Positions 51,677-61,900 are shown, numbered from the stretch's first letter. The stretch: 64,000 bases of DNA from CBDANO01 sp965197665 (GCA_965197665.1 CBDANO010000004.1:451838-515837), one strand, 5' to 3'. Made by a program: numbers and translations. The notes: generated from the letters alone by a model not told the origin.

Positions 51677-52517
51677 CCCGTCCGCGGATCTTCTTCAGGG
51701 TCTCAATATTTTGGGAGTCCGGGCCTTTCCCTTCAACGCCGGGGACCTCCAGCAAGAACGGGATGTCCTGGAAGGCGGGGGTACTCATGATTGCTTCGAA
51801 GCCGTCCTCGCCTATGAACCCCTCTCCGATGTTGTCGTGGCGGTCCACGCCGGAGCCGCAGGGCCGCTTGGAATCGTTGGCGTGGACCGCCCGCAGATTG
51901 GCCGCTCCCACGTCTCGTTCGAATTCGGAAATCATCTCCTCGATGCCTTGCTTGGTGGTCATGTCATAGCCCGCGGCGAAGCAGTGCTGGGTGTCCAGGC
52001 ACACCCCAAGACTAGGATGGTCCACCGCGCGTAGAATACGCCCTAGGTCGGAGAATTTTGCTCCGATGTGCTGGCCCATTCCGGCCATGTTTTCCAGCAT
52101 CAGGCACGGTCCTTCCGGCGAATGCTCCAGTACCCGCCGGATGGAAGCCACGACCTGGGGAAAGATAGCGTCAAATCCCGATCCGCCGTGGCTTCCCGGG
52201 TGAACAATGACCCCGGCCGCTTCGATGCTCGCAGCCAGACCCATGTAATTGATCAACGACTGCACTCCCTTTTCCAGGGTATCCTCTTTGGCAGTGCCCA
52301 GGTTTATCAAATAGATGGCGTGCAGGAACACCGGCCCTATTCCGGTCTCGGCGATCCCTTGCCGGAAAGCCTCCACCTCATCCCCGGGGACCGGCTTGAA
52401 AGCCCAGCCTTGCGGCGACGAGCCAAAGATTTGAATCGTTTCGCAGCCGATCTCCTCACCCCGCCCCACGGCTTTGCTGATCCCGCCGGCGGTCGATACG
52501 TGGGCCCCAATCTTCAT
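51660..52517 (-). CDS. nfo: Endonuclease IV (AP endonuclease)
   Basis: 285 residues. Cuts DNA at abasic sites in base-excision repair, with three zinc ions. Ligand motifs in order: GAHVSTAGG, VIVHPGSHGG, MLENMAGMGQHIG, VCLDTQHCFAAGYD, AVHANDSKRPCGSGVDRHDNIGEGFIG and FLLEVPG. All are intact and the length is typical. Its last codons lie within a duplicated 34-nt segment. Confidence 0.95.
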   Translation of the reverse strand: MKIGAHVSTAGGISKAVGRGEEIGCETIQIFGSSPQGWAFKPVPGDEVEAFRQGIAETGIGPVFLHAIYLINLGTAKEDTLEKGVQSLINYMGLAASIEAAGVIVHPGSHGGSGFDAIFPQVVASIRRVLEHSPEGPCLMLENMAGMGQHIGAKFSDLGRILRAVDHPSLGVCLDTQHCFAAGYDMTTKQGIEEMISEFERDVGAANLRAVHANDSKRPCGSGVDRHDNIGEGFIGEDGFEAIMSTPAFQDIPFLLEVPGVEGKGPDSQNIETLKKIRGRVKVGP

Positions 52518-52634
52518 TCCGGTTTCCTCCGAAAGCGCTGTTGTTTGGGAAGGTCCGTCGGCGAGGCTTCAGTCAAAGAAGACTGTCCATGGACCTTCCG
52601 CCCTGGCCTTTCCGAAAAAGTCCCGCTCGCATAG

Positions 52635-52663
52635 ATTATACGCCCAAGGCTGTCGCGTATGAA
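52635..52663 (-). promoter_or_regulatory. Promoter of nfo
   Basis: On the minus strand TTCATA, 17-bp spacer, perfect TATAAT. In the 305-nt nfo/LLM intergenic region; a small CCCGCG-AGA-CGCGGG hairpin lies at 52668-52682. Confidence 0.5.
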
Positions 52664-52822
52664 TGCACCCGCGAGACGCGGGCATAATGTCTAATGCGAT
52701 TGCCCAGGCCGGGACCCGAAACTCTCGACACTCCACTTGACACTCGATAGGATGGCGTGATTTGCTGTGCCTTGCCGACGAGACCGGACGTTCAAGGGCG
52801 AGTAAGTCGAAGGGGTAAGAAT

Positions 52823-53776
52823 ATGGGTGATAAATTGATCGGTATACACGTACGCGGGACCAAGGTGAAAGAGATCCAGGCGGCTATCGAACAGGCCGAG
52901 GAAGTCGGGATACACGCCGCGTGGATGACCACCGCAGGCGCCCAATTAGACAGCATCACAACCTTTGCCGCAGTTGCCGCTCAGACCCGGAAAATCAAGC
53001 TCGGCACTTCCATAGTGCCAACGTACCCCCGTCACCCGTTGGTGATGGTACAGCAAGCGCAGGTCGTGTCCCAGCTAGCGCCCGGCCGGTTCCGCTTGGG
53101 GATCGGCCCCAGCCACCGTCCTACGATGCGCACCATGGGCATACGGTTGGACGACCCTCTCGGTCATTTGAAAGAGTACCTACGCATTCTGAAGGCGCTC
53201 CTGCAAAACGGCAGGGCGGACCACGGCGGGGAGTTCTATCAAGCCCACGACAGCGTCGCCGAGCCGGTGCATGTAGAGGTGATGGCTTCGGCCCTCCAGC
53301 GAGGCTCCTTTGAGCTTTGCGGCGCCGAGTCCGACGGGGCTATCAGCTGGGTATGCCCCTGGCCCTACTTGCGGGACGTGGCGCTGCCCGCGATGCAAAA
53401 GGGCGCGGAAGAGGCGGGGAGGTCGACGCCGCCGTTGATTGCCCACGTGCCGGTTTGCGTCCATGAAGATGCCGCCGAGGTCCGGGCCGCCTACCGGGAG
53501 CAGTTCGCAATATACCCCAAGCTGCCCTTCTACCGGCGCATGCTCATCGCCTCGGGCTATCCTGAGGCCTCGGAAGCCGCTTGGAGCGACGCCATGATTG
53601 ACGGGCTAGTAGTCCATGGCAACGAATCAGAAGTATCCCAGGGGCTTCAGGAGCTGCTATCCAACGGTGCCTCCGAGCTCCTGGTCTCTCCGGTACTGGC
53701 CGGTACCGACCATTCCGCGTCGATGGACCGCACCGTTAAGTTACTGGGCCGGATGGCGCAGTCAGTAGCTAAGTAA
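52823..53776 (+). CDS. LLM-class F420-dependent oxidoreductase
   Basis: 317 residues from the ATG at 52823 (AAGGGG upstream). Luciferase-like TIM barrel: QAEEVGIHAAWMTT, AAQTRKIKLGTSIVPTYPRHPLVMVQQAQVVSQLAPGRFRLGIGPSHR is the central block, and a mobile C-terminal half (LIAHVPVCV, FYRRMLIASGYPEA) follows. Second member of the family in the window, not closely similar to the one at 19959. Its stop codon TAA coincides with the first bases of repeat copy C. Confidence 0.85.
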   Translation: MGDKLIGIHVRGTKVKEIQAAIEQAEEVGIHAAWMTTAGAQLDSITTFAAVAAQTRKIKLGTSIVPTYPRHPLVMVQQAQVVSQLAPGRFRLGIGPSHRPTMRTMGIRLDDPLGHLKEYLRILKALLQNGRADHGGEFYQAHDSVAEPVHVEVMASALQRGSFELCGAESDGAISWVCPWPYLRDVALPAMQKGAEEAGRSTPPLIAHVPVCVHEDAAEVRAAYREQFAIYPKLPFYRRMLIASGYPEASEAAWSDAMIDGLVVHGNESEVSQGLQELLSNGASELLVSPVLAGTDHSASMDRTVKLLGRMAQSVAK

Positions 53777-53969
53777 CCCGATACGCAAGTTTTTCAGGCT
53801 GCGAGTAGGGTTGCCGGCAGGACAACGCCTTCGTCCCATGTGACCCGTCTTCAACGAGAAGAAGAGAGTGTGGCTGGCCCGCCGCGGCGGGCCAGCCACA
53901 CTCCATTTCCGGGGTGGGGCAACTCTCGCGCTATGCTTGTACAAGCGGTAAGAAACTTGCACGCGGGGT
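53775..53969 (+). mobile_element. Palindromic element, full copy C
   Basis: 195 nt. Starts AACCCGATACGCAAGTTTTTC inside the LLM stop codon (TAA at 53774-53776) and ends GAAACTTGCACGCGGGGT. The palindrome (53866-53903) has arms GAGTGTGGCTGGCCCGCCG, a perfect match but different from copies A and B at several paired positions. Confidence 0.85.
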
Positions 53970-54065
53970 AAAATAGTCCCGTGAGTAGGCATTTCCTCAG
54001 AAGGTACCAGAAGGTGCCATTTTCCTTCTTCGAGGCGCCGGTCTCACCCGGCGTGGGGGATTTAG

Positions 54066-55625
54066 ATGAAATACGACGTAGTCATAGTTGGGGCAGGCGC
54101 GGCGGGATGCGCATTGGCCGCCCGGCTGACCGAGGACTCCGAGCGGTCGGTGCTGCTGTTGGAAGCGGGCCGCGACTATCCGGAGTTTCAGCGGCTGCCT
54201 CCCGAACTTAAGAACGGCTTCAGTTCCACCGCTTCGGCTTTCGACTCCCCTCATGCCTGGGCCTACCTGGCCGCCGGCGCCCCCGGGCAGTCTACGCCGA
54301 TGCCAGTGGTAAGAGGCAAAGTCGTGGGGGGTTCCAGCGCCGTCAACGCTCAGGTCTTCTTGAGGGGGCTTCCGGAAGACTACGATTCTTGGGCGGCTTT
54401 AGGCAACGATGAGTGGTCGTACCTGAAGGTTTTGCCTTATTTCAGGAAGTTGGAGGCGGACTCCGATATCTACGACGACTTTCACGGCAACGACGGCCCG
54501 GTGCCGGTGCGCCGGGAAAAGAGGGAGAAGTGGCAGCCCTGGCAGAGGGCTTTCTACGAGGCTTGCCTGGCCGCCGGTTTCCCCGAAAATTCGGACATGA
54601 ACCACCCTGACGCCAGCGGCGTCGGCCCGGTGCCCCTCAATAACTCGAACGGAATTCGGATGAGCGGCGCCCTGACCTATCTGGACCCGGCGCGCCACCG
54701 CCTCAATCTGACCGTCAGAGGGGACGCCGCGGTTAAACGAGTGCTGTTCGACGGAAGTAAGGCGGTGGGAGTGGAGGTGGAGAGCGGCGGCCAACACTTC
54801 ACCGTGGAAGGCCGCGAGATAGTGCTTGCGGCCGGGGCTATCGCCTCGCCCCAGTTGCTTATGCTGTCCGGAGTTGGCCCCGCCGACCGGTTGAGGGCCT
54901 TGGGGATTCCGGTAGTGGAGGATTTGCCGGGAGTGGGCCGGAACCTGCGCGACCATCCGGTGCTCATCATCGATCTGCGGGTAAAGGATGGCGTCAAGCT
55001 GGACACGGACGGGCCGCGGTTGCAAGCGGGCCTGCGCTACACCGCCGACGGGTCGGAGTCGCGGAATGACATGCAAATCTTCCCTACCAACTACGGCGGG
55101 CCCAAGTCCGGCGACTCCATCGGCGACCGGATAAAGGGCTGGAACGCTGAAGAAGTAGGGGTCCGGCTCACTTGCGAACTGATGCTGGGGCGGAGCGCCG
55201 GGGAGTTACGCCTAGCGTCCCGGGATCACGCCGTCCCGCCGGAACTGGACTATCGCTACTTGGTAGACCCGTGGGACCGGAAGAGATTGCGAGGCGCCGT
55301 TCGTACGTGTCAACGCTTGCTCCGGCACCCCTCTTTCGAACCCATCGTGGACGGCTGGTTGGACCCGGACGAGCGGGACTTGGCTACCGACGAATCGCTG
55401 GACGCCTGGATGGTCCAGAACCTAAGGACTGCTTACCACACCTGCGGCACTTGCAAGATGGGTCCCGAGTCGGACCCTATGGCTGTTGTCGACCAGTATT
55501 GCCGGGTGCGGGGGCTGAGTGGGCTCCGGGTGGTTGACCTGTCGGTGGCGCCCCAAGTCGTTCGCGCCAACACCCACGCCACCGCGATCATGATTGCCGA
55601 GCGGGCCGCCGGTTGGTTCCAGTAA
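54066..55625 (+). CDS. GMC family FAD oxidoreductase
   Basis: 519 residues. FAD-binding DVVIVGAGAAGCALAARL (about 4-21) and LLLEAG, the GMC signature GGSSAVNAQVFLRG (about 86-99), the second signature with GAIASPQLLMLSGVGP, and a C-terminal YHTCGTCKMG and ANTHATAIMIAERA with the catalytic His/Asn pair region. Oxidises alcohols; relatives act on choline, glucose or other polyols. Substrate unknown. No partner enzyme is adjacent; 162 nt further on are two small enzymes. Confidence 0.9.
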   Translation: MKYDVVIVGAGAAGCALAARLTEDSERSVLLLEAGRDYPEFQRLPPELKNGFSSTASAFDSPHAWAYLAAGAPGQSTPMPVVRGKVVGGSSAVNAQVFLRGLPEDYDSWAALGNDEWSYLKVLPYFRKLEADSDIYDDFHGNDGPVPVRREKREKWQPWQRAFYEACLAAGFPENSDMNHPDASGVGPVPLNNSNGIRMSGALTYLDPARHRLNLTVRGDAAVKRVLFDGSKAVGVEVESGGQHFTVEGREIVLAAGAIASPQLLMLSGVGPADRLRALGIPVVEDLPGVGRNLRDHPVLIIDLRVKDGVKLDTDGPRLQAGLRYTADGSESRNDMQIFPTNYGGPKSGDSIGDRIKGWNAEEVGVRLTCELMLGRSAGELRLASRDHAVPPELDYRYLVDPWDRKRLRGAVRTCQRLLRHPSFEPIVDGWLDPDERDLATDESLDAWMVQNLRTAYHTCGTCKMGPESDPMAVVDQYCRVRGLSGLRVVDLSVAPQVVRANTHATAIMIAERAAGWFQ

Positions 55626-55680
55626 CGTTAATTCCTTACGGCTGATTCGGGCATACCGCGGCTCTCAGAAAGTCCATTCC

Positions 55681-55709
55681 TTGTCGCGGACTCTGACCGC
55701 CGGTATACT
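55681..55709 (+). promoter_or_regulatory. Promoter of the NIPSNAP gene
   Basis: TTGTCG, 17-bp spacer, TATACT. About 75 nt upstream of the NIPSNAP start. Confidence 0.55.
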
Positions 55710-55787
55710 GGCCTACGCCACCCGGGTCTAAGCCCCTTTCTCTCCGTTGGGTGGACTCGCATGCTGGTGAACTGAGAGGAGTTTGGC

Positions 55788-56099
55788 GTGATTTATCAAC
55801 TTCGAACCTACACCGTGAACCGCGGGATGATGGACGATTGGGTCCGGCACTTCAACGACAAGCTGGTGGGGCTGATGGCCAAATACGGCATCATCGTCGA
55901 CGAGGCTTGGGTTAACACGGACCGGAACCAGTTCATTTGGATCAGGTCCTTTCCAAACGCGTCGGAAGTCGAAACGCGGGAAGCGGCTTTCTACGACTCC
56001 CCGGAGTGGAGCGAAACGGTGGACCACACCCGCAGCCACTTGGCGCGAATCTCAGTAGAAACCATGGAATCGGTCCTGAAGACCCCGGCCGGTCGGTAG
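55788..56099 (+). CDS. NIPSNAP family protein
   Basis: 103 residues, GTG start with GAGGAG upstream. Dimeric alpha-beta-barrel fold: MIYQLRTYTVNRGMMDDWVRHF at the N-terminus is the family's opening strand-helix, and FIWIRSFPNASEVETREAAFYDSPEW is the second half. Small ferredoxin-like proteins of unknown role, often near oxidoreductases, as here. Confidence 0.82.
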   Translation: MIYQLRTYTVNRGMMDDWVRHFNDKLVGLMAKYGIIVDEAWVNTDRNQFIWIRSFPNASEVETREAAFYDSPEWSETVDHTRSHLARISVETMESVLKTPAGR

Positions 56100-56257
56100 G
56101 GGCTGATACCGGCAGCCGCTGATTGTAAGAAACCGCCCCGGGACAATCGGAGACAGCAGGCAGGGCCGGCCTGGCTGATCATCGCGTTTTGCGTAGTCCG
56201 TTCGCCCCCGCTCCGGACCCCCCAGCAGCCCGAGGTGAAGAACGCGAGAGGAAAGAC

Positions 56258-56755
56258 ATGGGAACCCTTACGGAAGATATGAAGCGGGTAGTGCGGGAGC
56301 AGCGCCTCGGTTTCATGGCTACCGTAAACGCTGACGGGACGCCTAATTTGTCCCCGAAGGGAACGACTATCGTTTGGGACGACGACCACCTCGCCTTCGC
56401 CGACTTGGCTTCACCCGGGACCGTGGCCAACCTCCGGCGAAACCCGTCCATCGAGATATGCTTGGTGGACCAATTCCTGCGCAAAGGGTACCGTTTCAAG
56501 GGCGCCGCTACAGTGCTTTCGGAAGGTCCGCTATTCGAGGAGGTACTCAATACCTACAAGACAGGTGGAATGGGAGTGCAGCGGGTGGCCAACACTATCA
56601 AGCGGGTGGTTGTGGTGAAGGTGGAACGGGCTTTGCCTCTGGTGTCCCCGGGCTACTTCCCCGGCGTTACCGAGGAGCAGATGCGCTCTCAGTGGGAGGG
56701 ATATTGGAGCAACGTCACCGAGGAGTACCACGCCCGGCAAGCTGAACAATCCTGA
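56258..56755 (+). CDS. Pyridoxamine 5'-phosphate oxidase-like flavoprotein
   Basis: 165 residues from the ATG at 56258 (GAGAGGAAAG upstream). Split-barrel fold: MKRVVREQRLGFMATVNADGTPNLSPKGTTIVWDDDHLAF is the FMN-binding opening, followed by VANLRRNPSIEICLVD and FKGAATVLSEGPLFEEV. Could bind FMN or F420. A role next to the NIPSNAP and GMC genes is not established. Confidence 0.82.
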   Translation: MGTLTEDMKRVVREQRLGFMATVNADGTPNLSPKGTTIVWDDDHLAFADLASPGTVANLRRNPSIEICLVDQFLRKGYRFKGAATVLSEGPLFEEVLNTYKTGGMGVQRVANTIKRVVVVKVERALPLVSPGYFPGVTEEQMRSQWEGYWSNVTEEYHARQAEQS

Positions 56756-56920
56756 CGCCGCCCGCCGGAGATGCAACCGCAACGGTCTCAGCACGGTCGT
56801 AGACCTTCCTGCGGCGCGGGCGCCTTTGGTATACTTGTCCGGCCACCACCGCGCTATTCCGGAGGCCGGTTAACCGATGTGACCCAGTGCGGAGTGCCTG
56901 CTCCAGATTCAAGAACGCCT

Positions 56921-56994
56921 GCGGCCGTAGCTCAGTGGTAGAGCACTGCCCTCCCAAGGCAGATACGTGGGTCCGATTCCCATCGGCCGCTCCA
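56921..56994 (+). tRNA. tRNA-Gly (anticodon CCC)
   Basis: 74 nt with encoded CCA. Acceptor GCGGCCG/CGGCCGC, D arm GCTCAGTGGTAGAGC, anticodon arm CTGCC-CTCCCAA-GGCAG (anticodon CCC), T arm GGGTCCGATTCCC. A TATACT box lies at 56830, ~90 nt upstream. Confidence 0.95.
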
Positions 56995-57041
56995 ACAGTT
57001 GAGCTGCACAACTCGGGCCGTCGTTGATCCCGCTACTGTTC

Positions 57042-57071
57042 TTGGCGGCGGGGGCGTTAGGCTGGTACAAT
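57042..57071 (+). promoter_or_regulatory. Promoter upstream of rpsU
   Basis: TTGGCG, 18-bp spacer, TACAAT. Leaves a ~140-nt leader before rpsU with no recognised motif. Confidence 0.5.
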
Positions 57072-57218
57072 AAACGACGAACCGAGAAGCAACGAATCGA
57101 GGAAACGGACCGGCAGTTTAGCAGTCCAATTCAATCGTCTGCCCGTCAGGTGAAGAGTTCCGGGCAACAACCCCTCCGGTAACGGCGAGACTAGGAAATA
57201 TTGGCTCAGGAGTACTGG

Positions 57219-57407
57219 ATGGCTTACGTAACCCCACGCGAGGGCGAAAACCCTGAAAGCCTGGTAAACCGTTTTCGCGCCTCGGTACAACACTCAGGAA
57301 TACTCCGCGAATTGAAAGACCGGCGTTTCTTCCGGTCCAAGGCTCAAAAAGCCCGGCTCGCGGCCCAACGGGCGGCCCGGCGGCGGCGGCGGCAAAACCG
57401 GCGCTAG
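57219..57407 (+). CDS. rpsU: 30S ribosomal protein S21
   Basis: 62 residues from the ATG at 57219, with AGGAG seven bases upstream; a TTG 18 bases earlier is less likely. MAYVTPREGENPESLVNRF, then SGILRELKDRRFF and an Arg/Gln-rich tail match S21 throughout. S21 sits near the 3' end of 16S rRNA and helps initiation. Confidence 0.93.
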   Translation: MAYVTPREGENPESLVNRFRASVQHSGILRELKDRRFFRSKAQKARLAAQRAARRRRRQNRR

Positions 57408-57820
57408 GCCTTTCCCCAATCCGCGGACTTCACCCCGTCTTACCGAGCGCCCCCTGGAACTGGCCGGTACGGGCGTCAAGGCAGGCCAACCGGCGCGGCC
57501 CCGCGGACGGTGGCCGCTTTGTCCAACCCGGGCATTAGGCCGGCCCGCGACGCCCGGACTTCATGACCAACCTCCGCCCCGCCCTATTGAGGCCGAGAAC
57601 CCCTCGAAGCTTTGACCCTTCCCGGTTCACCCGGTCCCCGATAGTTACAAGCCCCCGGTTTGCGGCGTGTGGGGCACACTTGTTCAAAACGCTGCTGCGC
57701 CATACAGTCCATGGCGATGAAAGGCGCCCCTCGCCGGCAGCACCCGTCGTTCCTAGCCCGGCCAACGGCCGCTGTTGTTTCACTTGAAAAGCTGCCTTGG
57801 GCTGGGATAATCTGAGTAGA
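57408..57820. other. Intergenic region with tRNA-Ser promoter
   Basis: 413 nt. Open frames on both strands at 57535-57787 overlap each other and have no ribosome-binding site or family features, so none is annotated. TTGAAA, 18-bp spacer, TAATCT (57784-57813) is a likely promoter for the tRNA-Ser. Confidence 0.5.
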
Positions 57821-57909
57821 GGAGAGATGGCTGAGCGGACGAAAGCGCCGGTCTCGAAAACCGGTATACCCCCGTGGTATCGTGGGTTCGAATCCCACTC
57901 TCTCCGCCA
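57821..57909 (+). tRNA. tRNA-Ser (anticodon CGA)
   Basis: 89 nt with encoded CCA and a long variable arm (TACCCCCGTGGTA). Acceptor GGAGAGA/TCTCTCC, anticodon arm CCGGT-CTCGAAA-ACCGG (anticodon CGA), T arm GTGGGTTCGAATCCCAC. Reads UCG. Confidence 0.95.
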
Positions 57910-58090
57910 GACTTGAAGCTGACGCCGCCAATCTCGTATCTGTCCGATGACTTGCCCGGGCGCTGAATTACTCCAATTGCTCCCTGTTGCCTGTATCTTC
58001 GGAAACGTTCGACTCTCTGTTATCCATGCCTCGGTTTTCCGCCGGTTGGCCGTAGCCTTGGGCCGGGCGGATAGCGCGGCGTTTCTTTTT

Positions 58091-58165
58091 GGTCTATCAT
58101 CATTTGGTCTATCATCATTAGGACCGGATCAACCCAACTGCAAGTGACCGGATCAACCCAACCGC
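58091..58165. repeat. Two short tandem duplications before the ABC operon
   Basis: GGTCTATCATCATT is present twice (15-nt period, from 58091) and GACCGGATCAACCCAAC twice (24-nt period, from 58122). Part of a 313-nt gene-free stretch between tRNA-Ser and the ABC transporter genes. Confidence 0.85.
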
Positions 58166-58183
58166 AACGGGTTGGGCGTTTTT
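58158..58183 (+). terminator. Intrinsic terminator
   Basis: CCCAACC-6-nt loop-GGTTGGG followed by CGTTTTTG. Probably ends the tRNA-Ser transcript; its left arm lies in the second copy of the 24-nt duplication. Confidence 0.7.
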
Positions 58184-58222
58184 GCGCGCCCAGCCGTTTA
58201 ACCTTGACTCCGGAGGCGGACC

Positions 58223-58963
58223 ATGACGGGCGGGCCCTCAGATACCATCATCACTGCGGAAGATATCTACAAGACCTACGACAGCGGTAGGGTAAAGGTA
58301 CCCGCTCTCCAAGGCGTGGACATGCGGGTGGAACGAGGCGAAATGGTAGCCATCATGGGCCCCAGCGGGTGCGGTAAGACCACCCTGCTCAACTGCCTTT
58401 CGGGGCTGGACGACATCGACTCGGGGGTTATCAAGATACGGGACAACGACCTGACCCGAATGAATGATAACGACAAGACCCGGTACCGGGCCACCCAGAT
58501 GGGCTACGTTTTCCAGTACTACAACCTTCTGCCGGTGCTGACGGTATTGGAGAACGTGGAACTGCCGCTCCTCGTATCACGGACCAAGGCCAGCGAGGCG
58601 CGGAGCAAAGCTAAGGACGCCGTCGAGGTGGTTGGCCTATCGGAATGGGAGCGGCACTATCCTAGCGAGCTTTCCGGGGGGCAGCAGCAAAGGGTTACTA
58701 TCGCAAGGGCCCTGGTCAACCGGCCGGAGATCGTTTGGGCCGACGAGCCCACCGGCAACCTCGACAGCGAAAACTCCGACGCGATCATGGACCTGCTCTG
58801 CGAGCTAAACCAACAGAACCGCCAGACCTTCGTCATCGTAACCCACTCCGACACTGTGGCGGCCCGGGCCCACCGGGTAATCAAGATGCAGGATGGGCAA
58901 ATCGTCACCGACGGCCGCGTCGATTCGAGTAACGGTCCGGCGGGCGCCACCCGGACGGGTTAG
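58223..58963 (+). CDS. ABC transporter ATP-binding protein (MacB/LolD type)
   Basis: 246 residues. Walker A MGPSGCGKTT (about 45-54), Q-loop region YVFQYYNLLPVLTVLENVELPL, signature LSGGQQQRV, Walker B EIVWADEPTGNLD, and the switch His in VTHSD. This close LolD/MacB/FtsE-type subunit powers the large permease just 2 nt downstream. Such pairs move lipoproteins, antibiotics or peptides without crossing a channel. The stop and next start are separated by only two bases. Confidence 0.94.
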   Translation: MTGGPSDTIITAEDIYKTYDSGRVKVPALQGVDMRVERGEMVAIMGPSGCGKTTLLNCLSGLDDIDSGVIKIRDNDLTRMNDNDKTRYRATQMGYVFQYYNLLPVLTVLENVELPLLVSRTKASEARSKAKDAVEVVGLSEWERHYPSELSGGQQQRVTIARALVNRPEIVWADEPTGNLDSENSDAIMDLLCELNQQNRQTFVIVTHSDTVAARAHRVIKMQDGQIVTDGRVDSSNGPAGATRTG

Positions 58964-58965
58964 CT

Positions 58966-61900
58966 ATGGATGAGCTTTTCGGCGTTTCCGTCGGCGGCTT
59001 GGCCCAAGTGTTTGGCGTAATATTCGCCGTCATAGCCGCCGGGCTGGTGTTCATCGTTGTTAGAGACAACATCCTCGTTCGCATGGCTCTCCGCAACGTT
59101 TTGAGGCGCCCGGCCCGCAGCGTTTTGATCATCGTCGGCCTGATGCTGGCGACGGCAATCATCTCCAGCGCCTTTACCACCGGTGATTCCGTAACCTTTA
59201 GCATCAAGCGCAGCGCCACAAACGAGCTTCGTTCCGTAGACGAAATCATTCGGATAGACGATGACTCGGAGGTGTGGGCAGGCAAAGCCCTGCCCAATGA
59301 GTTCTCCGAGGACGTCTTCCACCAAGTGGGGCCGCAACTGGAATCCGCCTCGGACGTCATCGACGGAGTCTTGCCGGCGTTAGTGGAGTCCACCTCCGTT
59401 ATCAACTTCCGCACCCGCCAATTCGACGTGGAAGCCATTTTCACCGGGCTGGACCCGGCAAGGGCGGCCGGCTTCGACACTCTGAGGGACCGCCAAGGCC
59501 GCGCGGTCGACTTGGCTTCCCTCGGGCCTGACGAAGTTTACGTCAACGAGGAGGGCGCCGAGGAGATTGGGGCCCAAGCCGGGGACGTTTTGGGTGTCGC
59601 GTTGGGGCCCGGCGATCTAAGCCGGCTGACCATCAAGTCGGTAGTCGATGGGTGGTATTTCCGGCCTTCCGGCACCAAAGTGGTGCTCATGGTACCCCTC
59701 ACCAGGGCCCAGGAACTCCTGGGCCGGCCGGGCCTGATTTCAGTCATTGCCATCTCCAACCGGGGGGATACCCTCAGCGGCGTCGATCTTACGCCCCAAG
59801 TCCTCCAGCGGTTCGGCGACCTGCCCGAGCTGGAAGAGGCCGGTCTGGAGGTGTTCGGCCTCAAGCAGGACATCGTAGACATCGCCAACGACGTGGGTAG
59901 CGTGTTCGTCTCCCTCTTCACCACCTTCGGTCTTTTCTCCATCGGGGTAGGGCTGTTGCTCATCTTCCTAATATTCACCATGTTGGCAGCGGAGCGCAAG
60001 AGCGAAATGGGCATCTCGCGAGCAGTTGGGATGGAGCGTCGCCACTTGGTGCGGTTGTTCATGGCCGAAGGCGCCGTCTACAGCCTCGGCTCCGCAGCCG
60101 TCGGGGCCCTGATCGGCATCGGCTTGGGCTACCTTCTGGTGCTGGGGATAGGAGAGATATTCAATCAGGAATCCACCGAAGACTTTGGCATAACGGCCCA
60201 CGTCGAGCTCCGCAGCCTCTTGTTGTCCTTCTTCTTCGGCAGCGTCATCACCTTCATTACCGTGATTATTGCGTCGTGGCGGATTAGCAAGCTGAACATC
60301 GTGCGGGCGATACGGGATATTCCCGAACCGCGCGTGGCCCGGGCGGGCAAAGCCACCCTATTCTGGGGGGTCTTGATCACGTTGGTGGGCGTGATAGTCC
60401 TATTTACAGGGTTGAGTTCGGCCCACCTAACGGCCTTCGGCCTCGGCGTCTCTTTCATTCCCGTGGGTGTCTCCTTGATCCTCCGATGGAAAGGAGTGGC
60501 CCAACGGTGGGTTCTAACCGGCACCGGGGTGATACTGCTGGCTTGGTGGCTGCTCCCGCCGAGCGTCTACAACCGGATCAAAGACGACTGGAACCAAGAC
60601 TTCTCCATATTCTTCGTGTCCGGCGCCCTGGTGGTAGCCGGCGCCGTGCTGCTGATCGTGAACAACTCCCCGTTCATTTCGTGGCTCGCCACCGGAAGCC
60701 TGACCAAGGTGAGGAGCATCGCGCCCATCGTCAAATCGGCCGTCTCCTACCCGTTGCGGTTCGGCTTTCGAACGGGCCTGTCGATAGCGATGTTTGCTGT
60801 CGTTATCTTCTCCGTTGTGGTCATGTCCACGATACTGGAGGGGTTCAACAAACTATGGGAGGACCAAGAGAGGTTGGCCGGGGGCTACGACGTTATGGCC
60901 TTTGCCCAAGGCGACCTGAATCCGGTGCTGGACCTCTCGGAATCAGTGGAATCCAACCCCGAACTAGCCTTCGTCTCCCGGGTTGAAGGCAAGCCCGCCG
61001 TCGGTACCTTCAGGGCTTTCGGAGAGGCCGAGGCCAGGCTCTCCAGCGACGAATACGAGGAACTCTTGGATACCGTCGTTACCGGCGTTGATGACGACTT
61101 CATTGATTCCAACCGCTTCCAGATGAAGCTGGCGGCGCCGGAGTACACCACTGAGTCCGGCGTGGACCACCCGGCGGTATGGCGGGACCTCGTGGAGAAG
61201 CCCGGGCTGGCGGTGGTCAATGCCCTCCTCGTCCCGACCCGGAATACCTTCAACTTCGGAGTAGGCTCCGAGGACTTCAGCCTGCAGGGCGTAGAAGGGT
61301 TGTTCTTGGAGAACGAGACCATGGACCCGGTGGACGTTACGGTGCTGGACCTGAAGAGCGGTTCCATCTTCGAGTTGACGGTGATCGGAGTACTGGACGA
61401 CTTCGCCTCCAACGGCACCTTACCCTTCGGCATATTCACCTCGACCAATACCCTCAGGTCCAGCCTGCCGAGAGAGATCGACGCTACCCAGTTCTTCTTC
61501 AAAGTCAACCCTGGGACCCAGGACCCGGCGGAAAAGGTGGAGGCGGCCCTGTTCCAACACGGACTGCAGGCCATCGACGCCGCCGAAACCATCGATGACC
61601 TGCAGGGTGCGCAGCGGTCGTTCTTCAACTTGGTCATTGCTTTCATGACACTGGGGCTGGTGGTGGGCATCGCCGCCCTTGGGGTAATCAGCGCCAGGGC
61701 GGTGGTGGAGCGGCGTCACGAGATTGGCGTGATGAGAGCAATTGGGTACTCTCGGGCCATGGTCCAGATGACCTTCTTGGCGGAGTCCTCTTTCATTGCC
61801 GTACTGGGCATCGGGCTTGGGTTGGCCCTGGGATTGGCAACCTCGGCCAACATAGCCAGCGACATCAGCACGGATGAGGCGAACTTCGGGCTCGTTATCC

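Noticed and set aside
57535..57787. Overlapping ~80-codon frames on both strands before tRNA-Ser
   Set aside because: No ribosome-binding site, no family match, composition typical of chance frames.
57584..57931. Minus-strand frame starting with a GFEPTIP-like sequence across tRNA-Ser
   Set aside because: A well-known false protein made by translating the complement of a serine tRNA.
58091..58165. Possible CRISPR-like repeats
   Set aside because: Only two copies each, different lengths, no spacers and no cas genes.
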